A stretch of DNA of 64,000 bases from an uncultured Dorea sp. (GTDB lineage: Bacteria; Bacillota_A; Clostridia; Lachnospirales; Lachnospiraceae): NCBI GenBank assembly GCA_910578865.1, contig CAJTRM010000008.1, positions 1-64,000 of the forward strand, given 5' to 3'. Shown here in pieces: positions 52,397 through 62,053 of this stretch. Every line of letters begins with the position of its first letter. Position 1 is the stretch's first letter. The position numbers were made by a program, and so were the translations under genes. Under the pieces are notes generated by a model, which ran no database searches, was not told where the DNA came from, and worked only from the letters and a program-made list of their open reading frames with translations.

Positions 52397-55300
52397 CTAT
52401 TCAATGCTCTTCAGTGATTCCACCATATTAATCCTTTTCAGCTTAAAATACATCACTCCATTTACGATCAGAGAAAATGCGATCGTAAACAGCAGGCTGT
52501 AGATATAACTCGGCAGATTAATGTTTCTTCCGAACATTGCTGCATCCACTTCCACCGTCTCAATGATGAACAGGTGCAGCACCTTCCCGAGCCCTACACC
52601 TGCAGCGGCTCCGAGCAAGGTAAGCAGGATATTTTCACGGTACACATAAGCTCCTACCTCAAGATGATAAAATCCCAGCACTTTTAAGGTAGCCAGCTCA
52701 CGCTGACGCTCGGTAATATTAATATTGTTCAGATTATACAGCACCACAAATGCCAGCATCCCGGCAGATATAATCAATACGATGATCACCAGATTCAGGC
52801 TTTTAAGCATATCGTCAAGCTGCTTCTCAATCTCATGCATATAGTTGACGCTCAGCACCTCTTTCCTTGCCAGGAGTTTCTCTCCCGCCTCCTCAAGCTC
52901 TGCCTTGCTGTAAGAATCACTGACGGCAAACAGGATATTATTGTACTCCGGCTGCGCCCCAAATACCTTTTCATAATAGCCCGGTGTCAGGTACATGTAA
53001 TGCCCCATATAATTTTCACAGATATACTGGATTCTGACCTCCTTATCCCCCATATCTTCGTCCCTGATCAGGATAGAATCTCCCGCCTCCGCGTCCAGGA
53101 GTTTCGCTGTTTTCTCACTGATAATGGCTCCCTCGTCTGACAGTCGGTATACCTCCTTCGACCTTCGGTCACGGAAATGTATATATTCATCGCTCTCCCC
53201 GGGATCCCCCAGAACAGTAATGTAAGTTCCATGCTCATGGTTCCCGTTTTTCAGAGTAATATTTTTCATATAGCAGTCCATATGGCGCTCTATATCCCCA
53301 TTTTCCTGAAGATACTCCTCCAGGCTCCTGCGTTCTTCCTCTGCAAGGTTCTCCTGAAGGATTATGCTGCCGTCATAGACCTGGATCTCCGCGTACTGTA
53401 TCCCTGCAATCTCGAATACCGAATCCTTAATGCCATACCCTACCACCATCAGCGCCATACATCCGCCGATTCCGAAAAGTGTCATAAAAAACCGCTTTTT
53501 ATAACGCATCAGGTTCCGCACCGTAGACTTCCATGTAAAATTCAATCGTCTCCAGATAAATCCGATATATTCCAGAAATACACGTTTCCCGATCCGCGGC
53601 GCCGGCGGCCGCATCAAGGAAGCCGGATGCTCCCCCAGTTCCCGGAAGCAGGAGAACAAGGTAGCCAGCGTGGTGCACGCCACAGCCGCAAGGGAAGCCT
53701 GGACGGCGTAAGACCAGTCATAGGGAACCAGGATCTCAGGGAGATGCTGATACATAATCCCATAGGCATAGATAATAATATAAGGAAGAATCTTTTCACC
53801 GATCAGCACCCCGATCACACTGCCCCCTGCCGTCGCAAGAAGTGCATATCCCAGATACTTGGACACGATGGCAGACTTACTGTACCCAAGCGCTTTCATA
53901 GTTCCGATCTGAATCCGCTGCTCTTCTACCATACGCGTCATACTTGTCAGGCTGATAAGCGCCGCCACCAAAAAGAAAATCACCGGGAATACTCTTCCGA
54001 TCGCACGCATACGGTCTGCGTTTTCACCGTACCCGTCATGCTCCGGCAAGGTACTGCGGTCATAGACATACCATTTGGCTTCTTCTATATCTTCCAGTTC
54101 TGCCTCTGCATCGGCAATCTCCTTCTCACCGTCGGCAATCTCCTGTTCCGCCCCCTGCTTTCCCTCCTCATACTCCCTTTTTGCATCCTCCAGCTTCACT
54201 TCATTCTCTGCAATTTCAGATTCTCCGCTTTTTAACGCAGACTCCTGCTTTGAAATCTCACTCCATCCGGAGTCTATCTGAGACTGCCCGGAGGTGATCT
54301 GGCTGTAGGCGCTGTCAAGCTTGCGTTTATTTGCATCCAGAACCGCTTTGGAGTCTGCCAGCTGACTCTCGGCAGCGGCAAGCCCCTGCCCGGCCTTTTC
54401 CTTTTCCGCCCTCAATTCCTCTTCTTTACTTTTGTAGCCTGCCTCTCCCTGCTCTAATCCTGTCTCTATAGCTGCAATCGTACCCTGTAAGTTTTGAACC
54501 TCATTTTTCAGCGACTCCAGCACGGCCGGGTCAGGGGTGCCGGCTTCCAGGTTCCGGATCTGTTCCTCTAAGTCGTGTACCTTTGTCTCAAGCCATGTAA
54601 TCTGAGCCTCGCCTTCCGTCTTTTTCTGATCCAGCTGCTGCCGGTACAGCGCCAGACCTTCTTCCCCCTGCTTAAGCTGAACCTGTACTTCTGCCTTTCG
54701 TGACTCAAACTGCTCCAGCCCGGCCTCATACTCCGCTTTTCCGTCCTGCCATTTCTTCAGGCCGTCCTGGTACTGTGCCTCTGCGTTCTTAAGCTCCTTT
54801 TGTCTGGATGTCAGAGTAGTCTTTGCCTCTGACAGCTTCGTTTTACCGTCTTCTATCTTCTGCCTTGCATCGTTTAGCTCTGCCTGTCCATCCTCAATCT
54901 TAACCGCCGCGTCATTAAGTTCCGCCTGGGCCTTTGCCCGGCCTTCCTCCAGTTCGGCTCTTGCATCCTCAATCTCCTGTCCTGCGTCGTCAAGGATCTC
55001 CTGTCTCCGGATCTTTCCCCGCTCTCCGGTGATCTCCTCGATCGCATCCAGTACCGTTTCTATCTTCTGGTCATAATCCTCTGTATACGCAACAAGCTCT
55101 CTGGCTCCCTCCACCTGAACGTAGGCCTCCGTATACACCTCCAGTGCAAAGGTTTCCTCCGGGACTACAAGAAATCCGCTGATGCTTCCGCTCCCGATGG
55201 TCGTCATGCCCCTCCCGAAGGATATATAGCAGGGACTGTTCCCGGTTCCCACCACCTTATATTCCTCCGTCTTCAGCGTATCTGACACAGGATCTTCTGT

Positions 55301-55750
55301 CCCGCTTTTCAGTGTAATAATATCTCCTACCTTGTAGCCCATATCATCATCCGCCAGGCACTCCCCCACCTGTTCCGGCAGGCGTCCATCAGACACCGTC
55401 ACTTTATTCATCTCGCCCTGCTGCGTCATTACATGAAACACGTACTGTTTTTCCCCGGTATCACACAGAAAATCACCGCTGTAGGCCCCCTCGGCCCGCG
55501 CTACCCCCTCTACCTTCTCAAGCGCCTTAATATCATTTTCCGTAATGCCAAGGGTACTCACTGCCTTGATGTCCATAAGCCCGGCCTGGTCAAAATATGC
55601 ATCGCCTGTAATACGCATGGACGGTTCGGAAGCACGGATCCCGGAAAAAAATGCCACTCCGAGCGCTACAATAAAAAGGATGGATATAAACCGTCCCGGG
55701 CTCTTTCGTATCTCCATATAAAAATCTTTACGTGTCGCTTTTGTCCCCAT
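52397..55750 (-). CDS. Large FtsX/MacB-type ABC permease with long coiled coil
   Basis: 1117 residues. An N-terminal helix (SILFIVALGVAFFSGIRA) is followed by a periplasmic-like domain (40-255), then about 300 residues of coiled coil (255-555, rich in Lys, Glu, Gln), then two FtsX-type membrane units (VFPVIFFLVAALISLTSMTR, MTLFGIGGCMALMVVGYGI, LVIIVLIISAGMLAFVVLYN). The coiled coil likely projects outside the cell. GAGGTGG precedes the ATG. The ATPase gene is 17 bp upstream. Such systems export lipids, peptides or drive cell-wall hydrolases; the substrate is not clear. Confidence 0.88.
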   Translation of the reverse strand: MGTKATRKDFYMEIRKSPGRFISILFIVALGVAFFSGIRASEPSMRITGDAYFDQAGLMDIKAVSTLGITENDIKALEKVEGVARAEGAYSGDFLCDTGEKQYVFHVMTQQGEMNKVTVSDGRLPEQVGECLADDDMGYKVGDIITLKSGTEDPVSDTLKTEEYKVVGTGNSPCYISFGRGMTTIGSGSISGFLVVPEETFALEVYTEAYVQVEGARELVAYTEDYDQKIETVLDAIEEITGERGKIRRQEILDDAGQEIEDARAELEEGRAKAQAELNDAAVKIEDGQAELNDARQKIEDGKTKLSEAKTTLTSRQKELKNAEAQYQDGLKKWQDGKAEYEAGLEQFESRKAEVQVQLKQGEEGLALYRQQLDQKKTEGEAQITWLETKVHDLEEQIRNLEAGTPDPAVLESLKNEVQNLQGTIAAIETGLEQGEAGYKSKEEELRAEKEKAGQGLAAAESQLADSKAVLDANKRKLDSAYSQITSGQSQIDSGWSEISKQESALKSGESEIAENEVKLEDAKREYEEGKQGAEQEIADGEKEIADAEAELEDIEEAKWYVYDRSTLPEHDGYGENADRMRAIGRVFPVIFFLVAALISLTSMTRMVEEQRIQIGTMKALGYSKSAIVSKYLGYALLATAGGSVIGVLIGEKILPYIIIYAYGIMYQHLPEILVPYDWSYAVQASLAAVACTTLATLFSCFRELGEHPASLMRPPAPRIGKRVFLEYIGFIWRRLNFTWKSTVRNLMRYKKRFFMTLFGIGGCMALMVVGYGIKDSVFEIAGIQYAEIQVYDGSIILQENLAEEERRSLEEYLQENGDIERHMDCYMKNITLKNGNHEHGTYITVLGDPGESDEYIHFRDRRSKEVYRLSDEGAIISEKTAKLLDAEAGDSILIRDEDMGDKEVRIQYICENYMGHYMYLTPGYYEKVFGAQPEYNNILFAVSDSYSKAELEEAGEKLLARKEVLSVNYMHEIEKQLDDMLKSLNLVIIVLIISAGMLAFVVLYNLNNINITERQRELATLKVLGFYHLEVGAYVYRENILLTLLGAAAGVGLGKVLHLFIIETVEVDAAMFGRNINLPSYIYSLLFTIAFSLIVNGVMYFKLKRINMVESLKSIE

Positions 55751-55767
55751 CTGCCACCTCTGTTACA

Positions 55768-56472
55768 TTACCATTCAATCGTCTCAACCGGAACGGGGCT
55801 GGGATTCACTCTAATCCTGGAAACCCGCCCGTTTTTAATCTGGATCACCCGGTCCGCCATCGGTGCGATCGCTGAATTGTGCGTAATCAGTACCACCGTC
55901 ATCCCCTTGACGCGGCAAGTATCCTGCAGAAGCTTTAAGATCGATTTCCCTGTATTATAATCCAGCGCTCCTGTAGGCTCATCGCACAGCAGCAACTTCG
56001 GGTTCTTCGCCAGCGCCCTTGCAATGGACACCCGCTGCTGCTCCCCTCCGGACAGCTGCGCCGGAAAATTATTCAGCCTCTCGCCGAGCCCTACTTCCTC
56101 CAGTACCTCCCTGGCGTCCATGGGGTCTTTGCAGATCTGAAGAGCCAGTTCCACATTCTCAAGTGCTGTCAGGTTTGGAATCAGGTTATAGAACTGGAAC
56201 ACAAACCCAATGTCGTCCCTTCGGTACGCCGTCAGCTGCTTCCCGGAATACGAGGCAATATCCTTTCCGTCCACCAGGACTCTGCCCTCCGATGCCGTAT
56301 CCATCCCCCCGAGGATGTTAAGCACTGTCGTCTTGCCCGCCCCGCTGGGACCCACTACAACGGTAAACTCCCCTTTTTGAATCTCAAAATCAATCCCGGC
56401 TGCCGCAAGGATCTCCACTTCTCCCATCCTGTATATCTTCTTTACATTTTCTAACGCAACATACCCGGCCAT
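55768..56472 (-). CDS. ABC transporter ATP-binding protein (LolD/MacB type)
   Basis: 234-residue ATPase: Walker A VGPSGAGKTTVLN, signature LSGGEQQRVSIARALA, Walker B LLLCDEPTGALD, switch ITHNS. It starts the two-gene unit with the large permease and energises it. The ATG has GGAGAGCCT upstream. Confidence 0.93.
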   Translation of the reverse strand: MAGYVALENVKKIYRMGEVEILAAAGIDFEIQKGEFTVVVGPSGAGKTTVLNILGGMDTASEGRVLVDGKDIASYSGKQLTAYRRDDIGFVFQFYNLIPNLTALENVELALQICKDPMDAREVLEEVGLGERLNNFPAQLSGGEQQRVSIARALAKNPKLLLCDEPTGALDYNTGKSILKLLQDTCRVKGMTVVLITHNSAIAPMADRVIQIKNGRVSRIRVNPSPVPVETIEW

Positions 56473-56571
56473 AGGCTCTCCTCCACAGATTAATTCCCTT
56501 ACTATGCCTGTCTATTATATCATTTATAATGGCGGAAGAGAAGTAAAATTCCTTTATTATTAAAGCCGCAG

Positions 56572-56617
56572 ATGCAGGCGGTCATCCCTTTGCATCTGCG
56601 GCTTTTTAGCGCCGTAT
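56572..56617. terminator. Strong hairpin terminator after purF
   Basis: AAAGCCGCAGATGCA, 14-base loop, TGCATCTGCGGCTTTTT. On the plus strand five T follow the stem; on the minus strand (purF direction) the stem is followed by TTTAATAATA. Serves mainly the purF-like gene. Confidence 0.75.
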
Positions 56618-56629
56618 GGCATCCCGTAA

Positions 56630-58042
56630 TTATTCTTTTCCGTTAAAGCAATAGGTACAAAGCCTGCACGGCTCAATCCCGATGGACTTAACCAGATCAT
56701 CCAGACGGTGGTAGCGCAGTGTCGTAAAATTCTGCTGCTTCCGAATGTCCTCGATCATCTGTGCATACCGCTCTGTGGTCGGGTCTGCATATTCATCCAG
56801 AATCTCCTGAGGGCAATTCTCCCCTTCCCGCTCCCGGATCACCCTTCTCGTGATCAGTTCCAGATCTGATTTGGACCGGGAAAAATTCAGGTACTTGCAC
56901 CCATATAACAACGGCGGACATGCAGGGCGGACATGTACCTCTTTTGCCCCGCTCTGGTACAGGAATTCTGTAGTCTCACGCAGCTGCGTACCTCTCACGA
57001 TCGAATCGTCAATCAGGAGCAGCTTTTTATCTTTGATCAATGCCTGGATCGGTATCAGCTTCATACGTGCAATCAGATTACGCTGATCCTGGCTGGTCGG
57101 CATAAAAGAACGCGGCCAGGTAGGCGTATATTTGATAAACGGCCTTGCATACGGAATCCCAGATTCATTAGCGTACCCGATCGCATGGGCTATGCCGGAG
57201 TCCGGTACGCCGGCCACAATATCCGGATGCACAGAGTCCCCGTCACGCTTTGCCAGCATGCTCCCGCACTGATACCGCATCTCCTCCACATTGACGCCTT
57301 CATAGCCCGAAGTAGGATACCCGTAATATACCCACAGGAAAGAGCAGATCTTCATCTCCTCCCCTGCTTCCTGCAATACCTCGACACCTTCCGGCGTCAC
57401 AAATACAATCTCCCCCGGACCGAGCTCCTTATAGTCACTGTACCCGAGATTAATGTAAGCATGGCTCTCAAAGGATACGCAGTATGCATCCTCCTTATGC
57501 CCGATGACCAGAGGCGTCCTTCCATATCTGTCCCGCGCTGCATAGATGCCGTCCTTCGTCATGAGCAGCATCGTCATAGAACCGTCTACCAACTCCTGTA
57601 CATATCTGATCCCTTCCAGGATGGTTTCCTTCTCACAGACCAGTGCTGCGATCAGTTCGGTCATATTTACCTGTCCATTGGACATCTCCTGAAAATGAGA
57701 ATGAGCGCTTTTATATAACTGATCTAAAAGTTCATCCGCATTATTGACCTTTCCCACCGTTGTGATCGCAAAACTTCCAAGCTTTGAACTGATGATCAGA
57801 GGCTGCGGCTCAAAATCTGAGATACATCCGATTCCGAGATTCCCTCTCATCTCTCCCACATCTTTATCAAATTTTGTTCTGAATGGTGAATTCTGAATAT
57901 TGTGTATCGCGCGGTTAAAACCATCCTCACCGTGTGTCGTCATTCCCGCGCGCCTTGTCCCAAGGTGTGAATGATAATCTACACCATAAAAAAGTTCCAG
58001 CACACAATCATGTTTCGATGCTACACCAAAAAAACCTCCCAT
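56630..58042 (-). CDS. purF: Amidophosphoribosyltransferase homologue lacking the glutaminase cysteine
   Basis: 470 residues, similar to PurF throughout. The PRPP site is intact (KKLLLIDDSIVRGTQLRETT), as is the segment IARMKLIPIQ. C-terminal cysteines (CRLCTYCFNGKE) and PACPPLLYGCKYL may hold an iron-sulfur cluster as in Bacillus PurF. But the N-terminus MGGFFGVASKHDCVLELF has Gly where mature PurF has the nucleophilic Cys, and the oxyanion segment HNGNL reads TVGKV (FAITTVGKVNNADEL). So glutamine hydrolysis is probably lost and the enzyme may use ammonia, or it is a paralogue with another role. No other pur gene is adjacent. Confidence 0.82.
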   Translation of the reverse strand: MGGFFGVASKHDCVLELFYGVDYHSHLGTRRAGMTTHGEDGFNRAIHNIQNSPFRTKFDKDVGEMRGNLGIGCISDFEPQPLIISSKLGSFAITTVGKVNNADELLDQLYKSAHSHFQEMSNGQVNMTELIAALVCEKETILEGIRYVQELVDGSMTMLLMTKDGIYAARDRYGRTPLVIGHKEDAYCVSFESHAYINLGYSDYKELGPGEIVFVTPEGVEVLQEAGEEMKICSFLWVYYGYPTSGYEGVNVEEMRYQCGSMLAKRDGDSVHPDIVAGVPDSGIAHAIGYANESGIPYARPFIKYTPTWPRSFMPTSQDQRNLIARMKLIPIQALIKDKKLLLIDDSIVRGTQLRETTEFLYQSGAKEVHVRPACPPLLYGCKYLNFSRSKSDLELITRRVIREREGENCPQEILDEYADPTTERYAQMIEDIRKQQNFTTLRYHRLDDLVKSIGIEPCRLCTYCFNGKE

Positions 58043-58091
58043 ATACTTTCTCCTTTATTATAAATGCTCACATTGCTTTTTTTACATTGAG

Positions 58092-58121
58092 ATTGTAGCA
58101 CATAGATGCAAAAAATGTCCA
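58092..58121 (-). promoter_or_regulatory. Promoter of the purF-like gene
   Basis: On the minus strand TGGACA (58121-58116), 18 bp, TACAAT (58097-58092), 50 bp before the ATG; AAAGGAG is the ribosome binding site. No purine riboswitch was seen in the short leader. Confidence 0.55.
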
Positions 58122-58124
58122 GCA

Positions 58125-59696
58125 TTACTTCCCATAAAACATCTCACAGCAAAGCCTCTCCATCTGGTCATGCACAGACGGCACATCTCTTTCATCCGTC
58201 AGCGTAACGATAACGTCGCCCACATAGAGCCTTGTCCTCCCTTTGGGAATAATCTCCTCAGCTCCCCGCTGGATAGCCACCAGAAGGCAGTTGTCCGGCC
58301 ATTCAATTTCTCTGACAAGGGCGCCTTCCGCCCGCGCTCCCTCCTGGACTGCATAATTCGTCAGAATCTTCTGTCCGTGACTCCTATTCACTGTTTTTCC
58401 CTGCCTCTCAAGAAGCCTCTGAAGCAGGCTCTCATAGATCGGTTTCGACCTCAGAAATGTGGCGACAATATAGGATACCACCGCCACAATAGAAAGTGAC
58501 AGCATCTGGCTCAGCGAACCGGTCATCTCAAAGATCAGGATAATCCCTGTCAGCGGCGCCCGTACAATCGCCGAGAAGAAGCCTCCCATGGCCAGCAGCA
58601 CAAAATTATTCACATACATTTCCTCCAGCCCGAAAAACCTGACGCCTGCAGTCGCAAACGCCCCTCCGATAAATGCACCCAGTACAAGCAGCGGGAAAAA
58701 GATACCGCCCGGCGCCCCTGAGCCAAAGCAAACGGCTGAAAAAAGGAAACGGCCGATCAGCAGGAACACAACTGTCCCCAGTACCATATCCGTATGTGTC
58801 AGTTCATCAATAAGTCTATGCCCGCTGCCGAGAAACTCCGGCATCGTAAATCCCAGGATGCCGGCACAGACAAAAGGAATCATAATTTTCGCCGTAGTAT
58901 TCAAAAAACCTGCTTTTTGATACAGTTCCTGCACTTTCAGGGTAAACCAGTTATAGACGGCGCCGAGACAGCCAAGTATAATCCCCAGCGCCAGAAGCAT
59001 CCAGTAATATTCCGGCGGAAGGACCTTTAAAATATCAAACTGAAAGACTGACTCAGCTCCAAGCACCGTAGAAGCAAGGAAATCTGCCGTCAAAGAAGCT
59101 GTCATCACAGACAGCAGAACAGATACAGAAAAGTTCTTATGCACTTCCTCCAGAGAAAACATCACACCCGCAAGAGGGGCATGGAAGGCTGCCGATAATC
59201 CGGCGCTGGCCCCGCAGGTCAGCAGAAATTTCTCTTCTGTCTTCCCTCTGTCAAGCCCTCTGGAAACTCCCTTTCCTACCATTGCCCCGAGCTGGATAGA
59301 CGGACCCTCCCTCCCAAGGGCAAGCCCGCCTAACAGGCAGAGGAAGCCTCCGAAGAACTTTGCAGGAAGCACCTTCCACCACACCTGATCCAGTTTTCCT
59401 GTCATTTCTCCCTCAAGCTGAGGAATACCGCTGCCGGATATCATCGGTTCGTATGTTACCAGCTTTGCAACAATTGCAGCCAATACAAGCAGCACTGCAA
59501 ACCACCCGGCGATCCTGACCGGGCTTTTCCCGGCAAATGCAAGGATACCATCGAGCCATTCACCGGCATACCCCAGCCACATGCGGTACAAAAGTACCAC
59601 TAATCCGGCAAGGCCTCCTACTAAGATTCCTTCCCCGATCAGGATGATCTGAAATCGTTCTGCACGCCTGATCGTGCCTGATGTATCTTTACCCAC
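58125..59696 (-). CDS. ClC-type chloride channel or antiporter with TrkA-C domain
   Basis: 523 residues. The selectivity motifs are GSGIPQLEGE and GREGPSIQLGAMVG (with the gating Glu), plus FLLTCGASAGLSAAFHAPLA and SLEEVHKNF (internal Glu as in proton-coupled transporters). About 11 hydrophobic segments. The last 80 residues form an RCK_C (TrkA-C) domain (EEIIPKGRTRLYVGDVIVTL). The GTG at 59696 with AGGAGGG at 8-base spacing is favoured over an ATG at 59714. Confidence 0.9.
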   Translation of the reverse strand: MGKDTSGTIRRAERFQIILIGEGILVGGLAGLVVLLYRMWLGYAGEWLDGILAFAGKSPVRIAGWFAVLLVLAAIVAKLVTYEPMISGSGIPQLEGEMTGKLDQVWWKVLPAKFFGGFLCLLGGLALGREGPSIQLGAMVGKGVSRGLDRGKTEEKFLLTCGASAGLSAAFHAPLAGVMFSLEEVHKNFSVSVLLSVMTASLTADFLASTVLGAESVFQFDILKVLPPEYYWMLLALGIILGCLGAVYNWFTLKVQELYQKAGFLNTTAKIMIPFVCAGILGFTMPEFLGSGHRLIDELTHTDMVLGTVVFLLIGRFLFSAVCFGSGAPGGIFFPLLVLGAFIGGAFATAGVRFFGLEEMYVNNFVLLAMGGFFSAIVRAPLTGIILIFEMTGSLSQMLSLSIVAVVSYIVATFLRSKPIYESLLQRLLERQGKTVNRSHGQKILTNYAVQEGARAEGALVREIEWPDNCLLVAIQRGAEEIIPKGRTRLYVGDVIVTLTDERDVPSVHDQMERLCCEMFYGK

Positions 59697-59755
59697 GCAT
59701 ATTCCCTCCTGCATCCGGTCCCGATCAGGATCTTCCCTGAGATCGGACCGGCTGA

Positions 59756-60436
59756 TTAATTTCCTGTCGGTATGTAAGGCCTTAAGGCACCGGCCACATT
59801 ACTGATCGGCATAGTCTGCAGCCAGACCTTTCCCGGGCCGTTGATGATCGTATTGAACACGCCCTCGCCGCCGAATAACATATTTTTAACACCCGGAACA
59901 TTTTTGATCTCCATAGTGCAGCCTGCCGTCATAGCCGCCAAATGCCCTGTATCTACTACAATCTGCTGTCCCGGCTGCAACTCATACTCTACAACATGTC
60001 CGTCAAATTCGGCAAACACAGTCCCCTGTCCGCTGACTTTCTGCATAATAAATCCTTCTCCTCCAAACAGGCCTGCACTGAACTTCTTGTTAAAGAACAC
60101 GGAAAGCTGTACACCCATCTCCGCTGCAAGGAACGCGCTCTTCTGGAAGATCATCTCCTGCCCCGGGCTGATATGGAACGGCCGGATTGAACCAGGAAAG
60201 CTGGAAGCGAATGCAATCATCCCCGGACCGCCCTGTGCAGTATAAATGTTCTGGAACATCTTCTCTCCGGAAAACATTCTTCCGAGAGCCTTGCCCAGCC
60301 CTCCGTTGGTGGTAGTCTCCATCAACATATTCGGAGACATCCAGGACATGCTCCCGCCTTCGTTGATCATCTTTTCTCCGCCCTCCAGCTCACAGATCAC
60401 GACCGGAAGCGTCTCTCCCAATATCTGATATCTCAT
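59756..60436 (-). CDS. AIM24 / TIGR00266 family protein
   Basis: 226-residue soluble beta-rich protein. The family pattern is visible: INEGGSMSWMSPNMLMETTT, LGKALGRMFSGEKMFQNIYT, IAFASSFPGSIRPF, VSGQGTVFAEFDGHVVEYEL and LVDTGH-like VVDTGHLAAM. The role is not established. AGGAGGTATATTG precedes the ATG. The promoter overlaps the end of the upstream transporter gene. Confidence 0.88.
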   Translation of the reverse strand: MRYQILGETLPVVICELEGGEKMINEGGSMSWMSPNMLMETTTNGGLGKALGRMFSGEKMFQNIYTAQGGPGMIAFASSFPGSIRPFHISPGQEMIFQKSAFLAAEMGVQLSVFFNKKFSAGLFGGEGFIMQKVSGQGTVFAEFDGHVVEYELQPGQQIVVDTGHLAAMTAGCTMEIKNVPGVKNMLFGGEGVFNTIINGPGKVWLQTMPISNVAGALRPYIPTGN

Positions 60437-60471
60437 ACAATATACCTCCTGTTTTACATGATACTGTTTTT

Positions 60472-60501
60472 ATCATAATACTTCTGCTGCGTCACTGTCA
60501 A
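60472..60501 (-). promoter_or_regulatory. Promoter of the AIM24 gene
   Basis: On the minus strand TTGACA (60501-60496), 18 bp, TATGAT (60477-60472). The -35 box overlaps the stop codon of the sodium-dependent transporter gene. Confidence 0.6.
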
Positions 60502-61973
60502 TGATGCCCTTTTGCCTTCTTTCCTCCCGCCAGCGCACAATAAAGCACGAATCCGAGGAAAACCACTGCAGCCGCCATCCATACAGCAAATGCGGCCGTA
60601 CTCATACTGCTGAACTTATCGTAATAGCCCTTCAGATAAATAACAATAATGATCAGAGGGATCCCGTATCCGACATATCCTTTCAACGCCTCCGGGAATT
60701 TAAGTCCCTCTCCGGTATTTACTTCCTTCAGGAACCGTTCCCAGCCCCAGCCGTTCTTCCTTGTAACGAACAGCAGATATCCCAGGCTTCCGAGCGGAAG
60801 CAAATTGTTAGATACAATAAAATCTTCCAGATCCAGTACGGTGCTGCCCTCTCCCAGCGGCTGAAATCCTGCGAGAATATTAAATCCAAATACACACGGC
60901 ATGCTCAGTATAATGATCAGGAGCATACTCACAATTACACTTTTCTTTCTGGACCATTTTAAAAGATCAATATTAAATGAAATTATATTTTCAAACACGG
61001 CTACCAGGGTAGAAAATGCCGCAAATGTCAGGAACAGGAAAAATAAAGCGCCCCACCAGCGCCCTCCAGGCATCTGTGCAAACAGGTTCGGAATAGTAAT
61101 AAAAATCAGGCTCGGTCCGGAATCCGGCTCGATCCCAAAAGCAAAACATGCAGGAATAATAATAAATCCGGCCATTAATGCTACAAATGTATCCAAAACC
61201 GTAATATTGACAGCCTCTCCGGTCAGGCTACGCCCTTTACCCATATAGCTTCCAAAGATCATCATAGCGCCGATTCCGATAGACAAAGTGAAAAACGCCT
61301 GACTCATAGCGCTGAAAATTACATTGCCGATCCCAATCTCAAACATTTTTTTAAAATCAGGTATCAGATAAAATTCTATTCCCTTACCTGCCCCTTTCAG
61401 GAAAAAGGAGTGTATGGCCAGCACTACCATAATAGCCAGCAGTGCAGTCATCATGACCTTAGTTACCCGCTCTACTCCGTTTTGAATCCCATACCAGCAG
61501 ATTGCAAATCCAAATACGGTAATAAGGATCGTCCAGAAAGCCATGACACCCGGATTTGCCAGCATGCCGCCGAACCCGTTCTGCACATACTCTGCATCTG
61601 CCCCCGCAAACTCACCTGACACGCTGCGATAGCAATAGTACAACATCCATCCTCCCACGGTAGTATAAAACATCATAAGCAGATAACTTCCCAGAACACC
61701 GATCCATTTCGTATAATGCCATTTCGTTCCCTCCGGAGCCAGCTTTTCATAAGCAGCAGCCACGCTGTACCCGCTGCCACGCCCGATAGCAAATTCACTT
61801 GTCAGCACAGGGATTCCCAAAACAGCCAAAAACACCAGGTAAATCAAAATAAAAGCGGCTCCTCCCATCTCGCCGCATAAATACGGGAATTTCCATACAT
61901 TTCCGATTCCGATGGCGCATCCTGCTGATACAAGAATAAATCCCAGCCGCGAACCAAATTTTTCTCTCTTCAT
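60498..61973 (-). CDS. Sodium-dependent transporter of the NSS (SNF) family
   Basis: 491 residues, about 11-12 membrane helices, a LeuT-fold symporter of amino acids or related amines. The first helix is SRLGFILVSAGCAIGIGNVW, with KFPYLCGEMGGAAFILIYL; the second repeat and helix 8 regions follow (FAAFSTLVAVFENIISFNID). Substrate not predictable. GGAAAGAGG precedes the ATG. It ends in a His-rich KKAKGHH. Confidence 0.93.
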   Translation of the reverse strand: MKREKFGSRLGFILVSAGCAIGIGNVWKFPYLCGEMGGAAFILIYLVFLAVLGIPVLTSEFAIGRGSGYSVAAAYEKLAPEGTKWHYTKWIGVLGSYLLMMFYTTVGGWMLYYCYRSVSGEFAGADAEYVQNGFGGMLANPGVMAFWTILITVFGFAICWYGIQNGVERVTKVMMTALLAIMVVLAIHSFFLKGAGKGIEFYLIPDFKKMFEIGIGNVIFSAMSQAFFTLSIGIGAMMIFGSYMGKGRSLTGEAVNITVLDTFVALMAGFIIIPACFAFGIEPDSGPSLIFITIPNLFAQMPGGRWWGALFFLFLTFAAFSTLVAVFENIISFNIDLLKWSRKKSVIVSMLLIIILSMPCVFGFNILAGFQPLGEGSTVLDLEDFIVSNNLLPLGSLGYLLFVTRKNGWGWERFLKEVNTGEGLKFPEALKGYVGYGIPLIIIVIYLKGYYDKFSSMSTAAFAVWMAAAVVFLGFVLYCALAGGKKAKGHH

Positions 61974-62027
61974 CCTCTTTCCTCTCTTTTCCTTACTATA
62001 CTGTAACTTTTTTATGATAAACTTATC

Positions 62028-62042
62028 CGGGAGCTTCTCCCG
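62028..62042. terminator. Short hairpin after the GreA-like gene
   Basis: CGGGAG, CTT, CTCCCG just beyond the stop of the GreA-like gene; no T run follows, so it is a weak terminator candidate. Confidence 0.35.
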
Positions 62043-62053
62043 TACGGCAGGAT

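Noticed and set aside
53177..54235. Plus-strand open frame of 352 codons antisense to the large permease
   Set aside because: Shadow of the coiled-coil coding region; no start signal or family motif.
58043..58124. Purine riboswitch before the purF-like gene
   Set aside because: The leader is only about 50 bases after the predicted promoter and lacks the conserved three-way junction.
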